DNA from: CG2-30-46-19 sp034414555
Lineage (GTDB): Bacteria; Chloroflexota; Dehalococcoidia; GIF9; AB-539-J10
Length of the DNA stretch: 64,000 bases
Assembly (NCBI GenBank): GCA_034414555.1
Contig: DAOUMA010000016.1
Span: 1-64,000, forward strand
Reading direction: 5' to 3'
Shown: in pieces, positions 11,824 through 20,372 of the stretch
Numbering within the stretch: the stretch's first letter is position 1
How the letters are laid out: each line of letters opens with the position of its first letter
The notes under the pieces: generated by a model
The model's database searches: none
The model's input: the letters and a program-made list of their open reading frames with translations, nothing else
What the model was told of the DNA's origin: nothing
Program-made: the position numbers and the translations under genes

Positions 11824-12036
11824 TTATCCCGCAGTTCTATTTATCTCGTTGACCTCCTCATTCAGTCTACCTATTTCCTCCTTGGTAAACAGCCTCCATC
11901 CTCTCCTATCCCGGTATGGAGCTTCCCTGAGCAGGCCGTCCTTGAGCCAGCGAAACAAGGTAGTTCTGCTTATACCTACTATTCGGCAGACTTCGGCGGT
12001 TCTATAGTAGGTGGTACCATTTATTGTTACCGACAT
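11824..12036 (-). CDS. Small MerR/excisionase-type helix-turn-helix protein
   Basis: 70-residue DNA-binding protein. The segment YRTAEVCRIVGISRTTLFRW (residues 11-30) is a MerR-like helix-turn-helix, followed by the wing RDRRGWRLFTKEEI and a short C-terminal helix. There is no effector domain. ATG is preceded by GGAG. It lies directly upstream of, and on the same strand as, the multi-PAS histidine kinase, so it may be a regulator in the same unit. It could also be an excisionase left from an integrated element, given the tRNA scar at the other end of the kinase gene. Function not established. Confidence 0.8.
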   Translation of the reverse strand: MSVTINGTTYYRTAEVCRIVGISRTTLFRWLKDGLLREAPYRDRRGWRLFTKEEIGRLNEEVNEINRTAG

Positions 12037-12236
12037 ATTTGTGAATCTCCAACACTAATCAGGTATACTCTTATATATACAGTCTAAGCTGTACTCGTTA
12101 TTGTGCGAATCCCCCATTGGTACTGTTTGGAACGGTATTTTAGTACTCTATGACTGAGCCCTGTTGTTGTTAGATATATGCTGCTTGCTCCACCAAGAAA
12201 GAGGAGCCCGATGAGTGAGTAAAGTAGTGGCTATCA

Positions 12237-12350
12237 GCTGAACGCTGACTGCTTTCTATTTTTGCTCTGTCATTTTGCATTTTGATTTTTGACTTTCCCT
12301 GGGATTGCCACGCTTCGCTCGCAATGACCCCCTTCTGTCATTGCGAGGCG
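12237..12350. repeat. Dispersed-repeat debris (low-complexity tail plus GCAATGAC-type palindrome)
   Basis: A T-rich stretch (CATTTTGCATTTTGATTTTT, 12272-12291) leads into GATTGCCACGCTTCGCTCGC followed by AATGAC (12303-12328) and its partial complement TGTCATTGCGAGGC (12336-12349). The latter pair is the widespread bacterial intergenic repeat of the form GTCATTGCGAGG...GAAGCAATCTC. No protein is coded here; frames through it give only the familiar SLRAKRGNL-type translation of the repeat. Confidence 0.75.
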
Positions 12351-12360
12351 TAGTTAAAAA

Positions 12361-12412
12361 TGTAGTTGCCCAATTTATTGGGCATTTGTGCCTGATGAAT
12401 CAGGCAACTACA
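12361..12412. repeat. 52-bp REP/MITE-like palindromic element, copy 1
   Basis: Terminal inverted repeats TGTAGTTGCC / GGCAACTACA enclose two perfect hairpins, GCCCAATTTATTGGGC and GCCTGATGAATCAGGC. A second copy in opposite orientation lies at 15928-15979. The two differ at few positions and keep both hairpins. The structure fits a non-autonomous element of the REP type moved by a single-strand (Y1/IS200-like) transposase; no such gene is in the window. Confidence 0.85.
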
Positions 12413-12460
12413 AAGTTCGAAAAAGTGTGAGAACTCGCCGAAGCAATCCCGTACCCCGCC

Positions 12461-12554
12461 GAGATTGCCACGCTTCGCTCGCAATGACAAGGGAAAAAGG
12501 CTAGCAATGACAAGAAAAAAGCCTCGCAATGACCTCTTCTGTCATTGCGAGGCA
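12461..12554. repeat. GCAATGAC-type dispersed repeats, second cluster
   Basis: GAGATTGCCACGCTTCGCTC then GCAATGAC (12461-12488), two shorter CAATGAC units, and the complementary GTCATTGCGAGGCAC (12541-12555) form a nested array of the same family as 12303-12349. The array ends about 20 bases before the stop codon of the 3-hydroxyacyl-CoA dehydrogenase gene and may add a stem to its mRNA tail. Confidence 0.75.
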
Positions 12555-12577
12555 CGGAATGGGAACGGGCTTGATGG

Positions 12578-13720
12578 TCAGACCTGGATTTTCCCTTTCT
12601 TCATCGTGTTAGTCGGTTTAAACACTTTCACGTTAAATTTCTGGGCAAGAGCTTCACATCTCTTGACCAATTCAGGATATCCTATGCCCTTTGCAAGCTG
12701 GAAAGGTCCGAAGCCGCCGCCGCCATTGACTATTGCGTTATCAATATCCGCTGCGCTCTTTGCTACTCCCTCGTCAAGCAGTTTCGTTGCTTCATTTACC
12801 TGTAAGGCAATGAGGTCATTCACACCGAACTCTTTAGTAGCCTTTGAAGTATCTATTGTGGGTCTACCGGCAGACCAATCGTAAAAGCCTTTTCCGGTCT
12901 TCTTCCCGAGATTGCCTGTGTTAACCTTCTGTTCAAGTGCTGTTGAGCGGTACTCTGGAGAAAGCTTATCGTGGAGGTACTTGAGTGAGTGATAGGCAAC
13001 ATCGATTCCCACGAAATCCATCAGCTCATAAGGAGCCATAGGCATCACTGCTTTGAAGGCACCATCGAACTCCTCCGGGGACACAGCTTTTTTCTCCAGT
13101 ATTAGCTCAAGCAAAAGCATGACCGGGGCGTTTACCCTATTATAAATGAATGAAGGGGAATCTTTCTCAACTCTGACTGGAGCCTTGCCCATCTTCGTCG
13201 CTAAATCATATGTTGCCTGCATCGTATCTTCGCTGGTCTTCTTCCCCCTTGTCACCTCAACGAGCTTCATCCTGACGGCAGGGTTAAAGAAGTGCATTCC
13301 AACAACCTTATCAGGTCTTTTTGTTGCTCCTGCTATCTCGGTGATGCTCATATTCGAGGTGTTTGTGGCAAAAATGGCATCCTTTGGGGCAAACTTATCC
13401 AGGTCCTTGAAAACTGATTTTTTAATATCCATAACCTCAGGAACTGCCTCAATCACAAAGTCAGCATCTTTAACTGCCTCCTCTATGCTAATAGTTGTCT
13501 TTAGCCTCTTTAGCATCTCATCCCTTTGTTCTGGAGATATCTTTTGCTTGGCCACAAAGAATTTTTCGAGGCTGTCCTTAATCCCCTGGACACCTCTGTC
13601 AATGAACCGCTGCTCGATATCCCTCAGAGCTACCGTGTAGCCATTCATCAGTGCGACCTCGGCAATCCCATGCCCCATATCTCCGGCACCCATCACCGCT
13701 ATCTTCTTAATTTCCTTCAT
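12578..13720 (-). CDS. 3-hydroxyacyl-CoA dehydrogenase
   Basis: 380-residue NAD-dependent enzyme oxidising 3-hydroxyacyl-CoA to 3-oxoacyl-CoA. The Rossmann motif is VMGAGDMGHGIAE (residues 9-21); the catalytic His is in HFFNPA and the substrate-binding Asn-Thr-Ser in ATNTSN. It is about 95 residues longer than single-domain HBD enzymes and carries a second C-terminal 3HCDH-like segment (INDA... equivalents around ALQVNEATKLLDEGVA). ATG is preceded by GGAGG. It is the last of three genes after the thiolase and enoyl-CoA hydratase, forming a beta-oxidation or butyrate-type operon in the cytosol. Chain-length preference is unknown. Confidence 0.93.
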   Translation of the reverse strand: MKEIKKIAVMGAGDMGHGIAEVALMNGYTVALRDIEQRFIDRGVQGIKDSLEKFFVAKQKISPEQRDEMLKRLKTTISIEEAVKDADFVIEAVPEVMDIKKSVFKDLDKFAPKDAIFATNTSNMSITEIAGATKRPDKVVGMHFFNPAVRMKLVEVTRGKKTSEDTMQATYDLATKMGKAPVRVEKDSPSFIYNRVNAPVMLLLELILEKKAVSPEEFDGAFKAVMPMAPYELMDFVGIDVAYHSLKYLHDKLSPEYRSTALEQKVNTGNLGKKTGKGFYDWSAGRPTIDTSKATKEFGVNDLIALQVNEATKLLDEGVAKSAADIDNAIVNGGGGFGPFQLAKGIGYPELVKRCEALAQKFNVKVFKPTNTMKKGKIQV

Positions 13721-13751
13721 CTTGACCTACCTCCTTTTTAATTTATTCTGT

Positions 13752-14522
13752 TTATTCCCCCTTGAAATGGGCCTCTCTCTTCTCGAGGAATGCTGTTATT
13801 CCCTCCATGGCATCCTTTGAGCTTGACACCATATCGAGGTTTCTCCCTTCGACCTTTAGTCCTTCATCGATAGATGTTTCGAGTCCCTTGGTGACTGATT
13901 CGAGAATAGCCTTAACGGCAAGCGGCGCCTGCTTTGCCAATCTGTGAGCAAGGTCTTTAGCATCATTCATTAATTCCCCCGGTTCAGAGACCTTGGTGAT
14001 AAGGCCGATGTTTAAGGCTTCAGGAGCATTTATTCTTTTTCCGAAGATGAGCATATCCAGTGCCCTTGTCTTCCCGATTAACCGGGGCATCCTCTGTGTA
14101 CCGCCCCAGCCAGGAATGATGCCGAGGTTGACCTCAGGGCAGCCGATCTTAGCCTTCTCAGTATTTACCATGACTCTGAAATGGCACGCCATCGCGAGCT
14201 CACAGCCACCTCCAAGGGCATAGCCATTGAGTGCGGCGACCACAGGCTTGGGGTATCTTTCAATTCGAGTCCATAGCGCGCGCCCCTTGTTTCCAATCTC
14301 TTTTGCCTTTGCTGCCTCAGTGACGTCAAAGCCGGCTGAGAATCCCTTCTCACCGGCACCGGTGATAATCAATGCCCTCACCTCTTTATCCTTCTCGAAT
14401 TGGTCCAGTGCTTTCTCGAAGTCCTCGAGCAGTGCCCAATTTACCGAATTAGCTGGCGGTCGATTCAGAGTGATTATCCCGATGTTACCCTCTTTCTCAA
14501 CAATCACATTTTCGTAAGCCAT
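13752..14522 (-). CDS. Enoyl-CoA hydratase (crotonase family)
   Basis: 256-residue crotonase. Oxyanion-hole segments are FSAGFDV (residues 61-67) and GYALGGGCELA (100-110). Both catalytic glutamates of true hydratases are kept: Glu108 in GGCELAMAC and Glu130 in CPEVNLGIIPG. It hydrates 2-enoyl-CoA to 3-hydroxyacyl-CoA. It sits 31 bases before the dehydrogenase and 19 bases after the thiolase, which supports joint work on the same acyl-CoA chain. ATG is preceded by GGAGGGA. Confidence 0.93.
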   Translation of the reverse strand: MAYENVIVEKEGNIGIITLNRPPANSVNWALLEDFEKALDQFEKDKEVRALIITGAGEKGFSAGFDVTEAAKAKEIGNKGRALWTRIERYPKPVVAALNGYALGGGCELAMACHFRVMVNTEKAKIGCPEVNLGIIPGWGGTQRMPRLIGKTRALDMLIFGKRINAPEALNIGLITKVSEPGELMNDAKDLAHRLAKQAPLAVKAILESVTKGLETSIDEGLKVEGRNLDMVSSSKDAMEGITAFLEKREAHFKGE

Positions 14523-14541
14523 CCTGTCCCTCCTTTCTGAT

Positions 14542-15750
14542 TTACTTTATCCTTTCGATTATGGTGGCAGTACCCTGTCCACCGCCAACACAAGGCGTGG
14601 CAAGCCCGAATCTCCCTCCTTCCACATCCAGTATCCGGGCTAATGTCCCAACGAGCCTTGTTCCCGTGGCACCAAGCGGGTGACCAATTGCAATAGCACC
14701 GCCCTTCACATTTACCTTATCGGGGTCTATTTCTAACTCTTTTATGGCGTTGATTGTCACGATGGCAAACGCCTCGTTGATTTCCCAAAAATCAATATCC
14801 TTGACCTCCATCCCGGCATGCTTTAGAGCCATTCTGCTTGCCGGAATTGGCCCCAATCCCATGACACTTGGGTCAACGCCAGCCCATCCCAGGGACACAA
14901 TTTTGGCTAGCGGTTTAAGCCTGTATTCCTTCGCCTTTTTTCGGGACATTACCATCATCATGGTTGCGCCAGCGTTTAACGGGGAGGAATTCCCCGGGGT
15001 TATATGCCCATCTGGTTTAAAAGACGGATTTAATTGAGCCAGAGCTTCCATAGTTGTATCTGGTCTGATGCTCACATCATGGTCAATGACCTGCTTTGTA
15101 CCGTCTGGCATTGTCACCTCGAGGGGCATTATTTCCCCTTTAAAAAAGCCCTCTTCCAGCGCCTTTGCGGCCTTTTGATGACTCCCCAGCGCCCATTTAT
15201 CCATATCCTCTCTGGTGAAATCCGTCTGGTCGAACAACTTTTCCGCGGTGAGCCCCATATTGTAGGTGGTCATTATGTCGTATTTGGCATACTCTGGCTC
15301 GGAGAATAATCTGGGGTTTGGTTTTATCATTATTCTCGACTCCTCAATGCCAGGCCCGGGCATGGGATTGTGCGTCATATGTTCAATTCCCCCAGCAATG
15401 ATAATGTCTGAATAGCCGAGCATTATCTCCATAGCACCTTGATGTATGGTAGACATTGCTGAGGCGCACTGCCTGTCAATCTGCTGAGCGGGAACATTAA
15501 ATGGCAATCCTGCCAGAAATGTGATGTGCCGTCCTCCATAGAGCCACTGTTCACCTGTGGGGAAAGCTGTTCCAGTTAACACGTCGTTGATTTCTTCAGG
15601 CTTAATTTTGGTTCGTTCAATAAGTTTCTTTATCAACATCCCGGCAACATCATCCATCCTCACGCTATTAAACACATCCCTTTGTGGCTCCCTTGGCCGC
15701 GACCTTGAAAATGGCGACCTTAAATAATCAACTATTACTGCTTCTTCCAT
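14542..15750 (-). CDS. Acetyl-CoA acyltransferase (thiolase)
   Basis: 402-residue thiolase. Catalytic residues: nucleophile Cys95 in DRQCASAMS, His357 in IGHPLGATGTR, and Cys387 in TPCVGGGQG. It cleaves 3-oxoacyl-CoA with CoA or runs in the condensing direction. The ATG at 15750 is chosen because GGGAGG lies 8 bases upstream and homology begins there; the frame is open to 15834, but a consensus promoter lies inside that extension, so the longer start is not used. It is the first gene of the thiolase-hydratase-dehydrogenase operon. Confidence 0.94.
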   Translation of the reverse strand: MEEAVIVDYLRSPFSRSRPREPQRDVFNSVRMDDVAGMLIKKLIERTKIKPEEINDVLTGTAFPTGEQWLYGGRHITFLAGLPFNVPAQQIDRQCASAMSTIHQGAMEIMLGYSDIIIAGGIEHMTHNPMPGPGIEESRIMIKPNPRLFSEPEYAKYDIMTTYNMGLTAEKLFDQTDFTREDMDKWALGSHQKAAKALEEGFFKGEIMPLEVTMPDGTKQVIDHDVSIRPDTTMEALAQLNPSFKPDGHITPGNSSPLNAGATMMMVMSRKKAKEYRLKPLAKIVSLGWAGVDPSVMGLGPIPASRMALKHAGMEVKDIDFWEINEAFAIVTINAIKELEIDPDKVNVKGGAIAIGHPLGATGTRLVGTLARILDVEGGRFGLATPCVGGGQGTATIIERIK

Positions 15751-15801
15751 TAACGTTGCCTCCCTTAGATTTTTAAAGAGCTGCGGTGCATTATCGCCTG
15801 G

Positions 15802-15830
15802 ATTATACACGTGGATAAGGTTGGTGTCAA
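15802..15830 (-). promoter_or_regulatory. Consensus sigma-70-type promoter of the thiolase operon
   Basis: On the minus strand TTGACA (15825-15830) and TATAAT (15802-15807) are both perfect matches, 17 bases apart. The predicted transcript start near 15795 leaves a leader of about 45 bases before the thiolase ATG. Confidence 0.75.
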
Positions 15831-15927
15831 CCAATTTAGTAGCTTTCAGCTTTATATTGGCTGATTTTTGGCCTGTTGACTTTCCGGGAGTCGATGCCAG
15901 TATTATACTCAGCTAATATAAAGATTT

Positions 15928-15979
15928 TGTAGTTGCCTGATTCATCAGGTACAATCGCCCAATAAATTGGGCAACTACA
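15928..15979. repeat. 52-bp REP/MITE-like palindromic element, copy 2 (inverted)
   Basis: Near-perfect reverse complement of the element at 12361-12412, with the same TGTAGTTGCC / GGCAACTACA ends and two hairpins. It lies between the divergent thiolase operon and the GH5 gene, so the two copies bracket the beta-oxidation operon. Confidence 0.85.
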
Positions 15980-16031
15980 TTTTTAGACGGATAGTGGTGC
16001 CCTTTGGAGTAGGTATAACGGGAGGTGAGAA

Positions 16032-17357
16032 ATGAGCCAAAATCCACTTCATACAGATGGCTATTGGTTCAAAGATGAACAGTGCAGGGTAGTTATCTTA
16101 CGTGGCGTGAACATAGCTGGCAATAGCAAGGTTCCTCCTTTTATACCTTTTACCGATGCAGCGCTGTTCGACCCTCTTAAAGAATGGGGGATGAATGTAA
16201 TTCGCCTGGTGCTGATATGGGAAGCTATCGAGCCCGAGCCGGGGAAATACAACGAGGGATACATTGATGCTATGGAGACGCTGGTAAACGCTGCAGGAGA
16301 ACGCGGAATATACGTCATCCTTGATATGCATCAAGACATGTTCTCTCGCTATGTTAATGGTGGCTGTGGCGATGGTGCTCCATCCTGGGCCATCGACCCT
16401 TCGATTCCTCAGGATGAACCAAGTAACGATGAAAGGTGCATTGATTGGGTTAACGGCCTGAACGACCGGAATGTGCTGCGAGCGTTTGATTCTCTCTATG
16501 CCAACGTAAATGGCATTCGCGACCATTATATCTCCATGTGGGCTCATATAGCACGGCGGTTTGGCGACCACCCAGCAGTAATTGGCTACGACCTGATGAA
16601 TGAGCCCATCGGCGACGAGGTCTCCCAGCTCGCTCTTCTTTATGAAGATGCCGGAGCAGCTATTCGAAAGGTGGACCCTGATGGTATCCTGTTCGTTGAG
16701 CCAAGCATTCTAACGAGTTTTGGCGCTATCTACTCTCGACTGCCGCCACTTTCCCGGGGTAATTATGCCTATGCTCCTCACTTCTACAGCGCATCTCTGC
16801 TCGTTACCGATATTTTTTCACTCGCTGAAGCCGATAAGTCCTTCGCTGATTTTAATTCCAAGGTGGAAGAGTTTGGGGGAGTTCCGTTACTCCTGGGAGA
16901 ATTTGGAATGTATCCCGAAAAGACTAAAGTCTCGGAATACATCGCTGACATATACCGGAGACTCGATGATTGTTTCTACGGGGGAACTCAATGGGATTAC
17001 TGCCCGGGATGGAGCCCAGTGGCTCTGGATGGCTGGAACAGGGAGAATTACTCAATCATTGATGACAAGGGTAATATACGCCGGAACTTTAAGATTAGAG
17101 GCTATGCTCAGCGTATTGCCGGGATACCACAAAAGCTGGAGGTCAGCGATAACAGAATCTACCTGGAGTGGGAGAACCAGCCGGAAGTCACTGCAGCCAC
17201 CTTGCTGTACGTTCCCATAGATGTCATGTTTAAGGGAGCGAAGTTCGACATAGTGGAAGGCCCTGCCGTCCATTGTAAGCTTGACGTAGAGCATCGCTGC
17301 CTCGCCTGCACCGCTTCTGGTCGAGGCACCAGGACTGTGGAGGTCAGAGCAGGATAA
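16032..17357 (+). CDS. GH5 endoglycoceramidase-like glycoside hydrolase
   Basis: 441-residue GH5 protein. The barrel starts with ILRGVNIAGNSK; the acid/base is Glu191 in GYDLMNEP and the nucleophile Glu290 in LLLGEFGMYP, with HQDMFSRYV and the C-terminal beta domain typical of the endoglycoceramidase branch. Related enzymes release oligosaccharide or glucose from glycolipids. No signal peptide or membrane anchor is visible, so action in the cytosol is predicted, which is unusual for the family. ATG follows GGGAGGTGAG. It stands alone between two minus-strand operons. Substrate is not certain. Confidence 0.85.
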   Translation: MSQNPLHTDGYWFKDEQCRVVILRGVNIAGNSKVPPFIPFTDAALFDPLKEWGMNVIRLVLIWEAIEPEPGKYNEGYIDAMETLVNAAGERGIYVILDMHQDMFSRYVNGGCGDGAPSWAIDPSIPQDEPSNDERCIDWVNGLNDRNVLRAFDSLYANVNGIRDHYISMWAHIARRFGDHPAVIGYDLMNEPIGDEVSQLALLYEDAGAAIRKVDPDGILFVEPSILTSFGAIYSRLPPLSRGNYAYAPHFYSASLLVTDIFSLAEADKSFADFNSKVEEFGGVPLLLGEFGMYPEKTKVSEYIADIYRRLDDCFYGGTQWDYCPGWSPVALDGWNRENYSIIDDKGNIRRNFKIRGYAQRIAGIPQKLEVSDNRIYLEWENQPEVTAATLLYVPIDVMFKGAKFDIVEGPAVHCKLDVEHRCLACTASGRGTRTVEVRAG

Positions 17358-17373
17358 GGTCTCTGTGTGGATG

Positions 17374-19548
17374 TCAGGTATTGATATGGCGTGATTTGTG
17401 GTAGCTTGCCAACAGCTCGGCGCTATGCATCACCTTGATATTGCTGTTACGCTTATCTAAACCACCCCTGAGTTGAAGAACACAAGGGATACAATTAGTA
17501 ACCACGATATCGGCGCCAGTAGCTTCTATATTGTTCAGCTTTCTGTTCAAGATTGAGCCGGATAATTCGGGGTATTCAAGGACAAATGTGCCAGCAAAGC
17601 CACAGCAAGCATCAGCATCATTCATCTCTACTATTTCAAAGCCTTCCCGCTGGAGCAGTTGTCTGGGCTCGTGACATATGCCAAGCCCTCGTCTTAGGTA
17701 GCAGGGGTCATGGTAAGTAACCTTGAGGTTTTGAGAAAGCATTTTCTGTGCTGAGGGAGTTAATTCCAGAACTAACTGTGAAAAGTCTTTAACCTTGGCG
17801 GATATTGCTTCTGCTCGCAGACTCCATTCGGGGTCATTCGCAAGCAGCCGTGGATACTCCTGTTGTAGCATAACGGCGCAGCCAGGGCATACAGTAACAA
17901 TACAATCAGGATTCATTTCTTCAATGGCAGCGATGTTTATTTTGGCCAGCTTGAAGCATGTTTCTTCGTCGCCAGTAACTAGTGCCGGGGCACCGCAACA
18001 GGTTTGCCCCTGGGGATAATATGGCGCAGCACCGCATTCTTGGAGATACTTCATCACATCATCGCCAATTTCAGGATAGGCGTAGTCAGCAACACACCCG
18101 GCGTAAAAAGCCACCGTGGGGTGCGTTCCTGCTCCGGGTGATGAAAAAGCCTTCAATCTGTCGCGTAGCGGATGCTGAGCTAGAGCTGGGAGACTAATGG
18201 TTCTGGTCAAGGAATTCAATGGATAGGGAAGCCGTCTTACCATGGAATTCTTGCCCACAAATGGGGATTGTAAGCGTGAACCAATGCTTATTGCTGTATT
18301 CAGCCGCTTTGGATGACTCAAGATACCATGATAAGCAATCTTGCGGGTCAGTGACAATCCATTTTCTTCCACGAATTTCGTCCTGAGCCTTAATATCATG
18401 CGTGGTATGTCAATATGTGCGGGACAGACTTCAGTGCACGCCATGCAATTCATACACAGGCTTGTCGGGTCAACAGCTTTATCCATACCGTGCAGGAAGG
18501 CAGTCAGGATGGCACCGATGCCCCCCTGGTATATGTAGCCATAGGTCTGCCCGGCGACTGAGCCAAAAACAGGGCAAATATTGAGGCAAGCACCACATCT
18601 GATGCAATATAGCGCCTCTTTGAACTCATCAGATTCTCGCATTTGCTTACGGCCATTATCTACCAGGATGATGTGAAGTTCGCCGGGACCCTGTACTCCG
18701 AATAGCGGTACTTCTGATATAGCGGTGGTAGCGCTGGGGCCGGTAATGTAAGAAACATAGACCGACTGTTTTTGACCTGTCGTGTTTCGGCTAAGTAATT
18801 TAAGTATCGCAGTGGCATCCTCCAGACTGGAAACAAGCTTTTCATAACCAACTACCGCTACATGTATTGGGGGTAAGGTGGTAACCAGACAACCGTTTGC
18901 CTCGTTGGTCACGATGACCAAGGTTCCGGTTTCAGCTATGGCGATGTTGGCTCCGGAAATACCCATATCGGCATTAAGATAGGCTTGCCTCAATATGCGA
19001 CGGGCTACCTCCGCTAGCTTCTGAGGGTCAAGTCCTAGCTTCTCACCAGTTACTTTGGAAAAAAGCTCGGCTATCTGCTCTATAGTTTTATGTATTGCCG
19101 GTCCCACCAGATGGGAGGGCTTTTCTCCCGCCAGCTGGACGATGTACTCTCCGAGGTCAGTTTCTGTTACCTCAATGCCGGCGTCCTTTAGATGTTTATT
19201 TAATTCAATCTCCTCGGTCACCATTGATTTTGACTTGACTATCTGCTTCACATTGTGTTCTTGTGCCAGCTTTAAAATATAATTGTTGACATCTTGGGCG
19301 TCTTTAGCTTCATAGACCACGGCACCGGCTTTAGTAGCTTGTGCCTTAAATTGCTGCACAAGTTGGGGAAGGTTGGCGATGGATTTCTCTTTTACACGGC
19401 GGAGTTCATCTCTTAGAGTGCTAAAATCAATGCCCTGCATCCCAATCTGACGGGCTACCTTTGTGAGCAGCATGAAAGTAGGAAGGGCTGTCTGCAGGTT
19501 CTTATCTGCCAGCGCCTTATTCACCCGCCTTCTCATCTTTGTCGACAT
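17374..19548 (-). CDS. LutB-LutA fusion: LUD, ferredoxin and CCG-domain protein
   Basis: 724 residues. Residues about 55-300 form a LUD domain, followed by two [4Fe-4S] motifs (Cys315/318/321/325 in CIRCGACLNICP and Cys365/368/371/375 in CMNCMACTEVCP) and, from about 470, two CCG domains (CCGAPA, CPGC, HDPCYLRRG, CCGFAG, CIPC). In Bacillus-type systems LutB and LutA are separate subunits of an L-lactate oxidation complex; here they are one chain. Substrate could be lactate or another 2-hydroxy acid. ATG follows GGAAGGA. It ends an operon with a lone LUD protein and indolepyruvate oxidoreductase, an uncommon setting that may mean electron transfer to or from ferredoxin. Confidence 0.9.
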   Translation of the reverse strand: MSTKMRRRVNKALADKNLQTALPTFMLLTKVARQIGMQGIDFSTLRDELRRVKEKSIANLPQLVQQFKAQATKAGAVVYEAKDAQDVNNYILKLAQEHNVKQIVKSKSMVTEEIELNKHLKDAGIEVTETDLGEYIVQLAGEKPSHLVGPAIHKTIEQIAELFSKVTGEKLGLDPQKLAEVARRILRQAYLNADMGISGANIAIAETGTLVIVTNEANGCLVTTLPPIHVAVVGYEKLVSSLEDATAILKLLSRNTTGQKQSVYVSYITGPSATTAISEVPLFGVQGPGELHIILVDNGRKQMRESDEFKEALYCIRCGACLNICPVFGSVAGQTYGYIYQGGIGAILTAFLHGMDKAVDPTSLCMNCMACTEVCPAHIDIPRMILRLRTKFVEENGLSLTRKIAYHGILSHPKRLNTAISIGSRLQSPFVGKNSMVRRLPYPLNSLTRTISLPALAQHPLRDRLKAFSSPGAGTHPTVAFYAGCVADYAYPEIGDDVMKYLQECGAAPYYPQGQTCCGAPALVTGDEETCFKLAKINIAAIEEMNPDCIVTVCPGCAVMLQQEYPRLLANDPEWSLRAEAISAKVKDFSQLVLELTPSAQKMLSQNLKVTYHDPCYLRRGLGICHEPRQLLQREGFEIVEMNDADACCGFAGTFVLEYPELSGSILNRKLNNIEATGADIVVTNCIPCVLQLRGGLDKRNSNIKVMHSAELLASYHKSRHINT

Positions 19549-19611
19549 TTTTATATCCTTCCCGATGGTGAGGTTGATTCGTCTACATTCCCAATGACAG
19601 TGGAGTAAGAA

Positions 19612-20370
19612 TCATGGTAACCGATATGTTTCCTCATTGAATTCTTTTATTTGCTTATGGCTGTCTAGCAAGACAATGTGGACTTCCGCGGGACCTTGAG
19701 CACGGATCATAAGTGCTCCGGGTATATCAGCGGTAGTGCTTCTTCCGCTAATATAAGTGATGTAGCGTGGCATCTTGTATCCTGCAGCATTTTTGCTCAG
19801 TAGTTTGAGGATGGTAGTGGCATCGTTCAGGCTAGAAACCAACTTCTCACGGCCAATCATCGCCACATGTATGGGAGGTAAAGTGGCAACCAGGCGGGCA
19901 TTCCCCTCCCTGTTTATGATGACCAGAGTTCCAGTTTCAGCTATGGCAATATTGGCTCCGGAAATACCCATGTCGGCATTGATGATAGACTGCCTCAAAT
20001 AGCGCCGTGCTGCCTGTAGTAAGACCTGGGGGTCAGGTTCCAACTTCCCACCAATAGCTTTGGAAAATAGCTCAGCTATCTCTTCCAGTTTTTTCGGTGA
20101 AGGTCTTCCTCCGGCTAGCTGGGCAGTCCATTCTTCGATATCGGTTTCTGTTACCTTAAATCCAGCATCCTCAAGATATTTATTTAATCCAATCTCCGTG
20201 GCTACCACAGCTTTTGACTTAACCACTCGTTTCACATTGTGTTCTTGTGCTAGCTTCACCACATAATTATTAGCGTCCTCGGCACCTTTAGCTTCGTAGA
20301 CCACAGCGGCAACATTGTTAGCTACTGACTTAAATTGCTCTACCAGTTGTGGAGTTGGCGTTGCAACCAA
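19612..20370 (-). CDS. Stand-alone LUD-domain protein (LutC/LutB-N paralogue)
   Basis: 252 residues made of a single LUD domain, without Fe-S motifs. It is clearly a duplicate of the LUD part of the next gene: both share NADMGISGANIAIAETGTLV and TLPPIHVA, and differ mainly near the ends. The frame starts with TTG at 20370, two bases after the stop of the IorB gene, so translational coupling is likely; no ATG occurs near the start. In lactate-utilisation systems a lone LUD protein (LutC) is a partner subunit, which fits the neighbouring LutB-LutA fusion, though here it resembles LutB more. Confidence 0.85.
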   Translation of the reverse strand: MVATPTPQLVEQFKSVANNVAAVVYEAKGAEDANNYVVKLAQEHNVKRVVKSKAVVATEIGLNKYLEDAGFKVTETDIEEWTAQLAGGRPSPKKLEEIAELFSKAIGGKLEPDPQVLLQAARRYLRQSIINADMGISGANIAIAETGTLVIINREGNARLVATLPPIHVAMIGREKLVSSLNDATTILKLLSKNAAGYKMPRYITYISGRSTTADIPGALMIRAQGPAEVHIVLLDSHKQIKEFNEETYRLP

Positions 20371-20372
20371 TT

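Noticed and set aside
12037..12110. TACAG-TCTAAG-CTGTA inverted repeat as an operator for the MerR-type protein
   Set aside because: Only a 5-bp arm and no second copy; too little to support a site.
12338..12529. 63-codon minus-strand frame in the repeat region
   Set aside because: It contains SLRAKRGNL, the known translation of the GCAATGAC repeat, and lacks a ribosome binding site.
12297..12556. Clustered short repeats as a CRISPR array
   Set aside because: Units are palindromic dispersed repeats of uneven spacing in both orientations, with no regular spacers and no cas genes.
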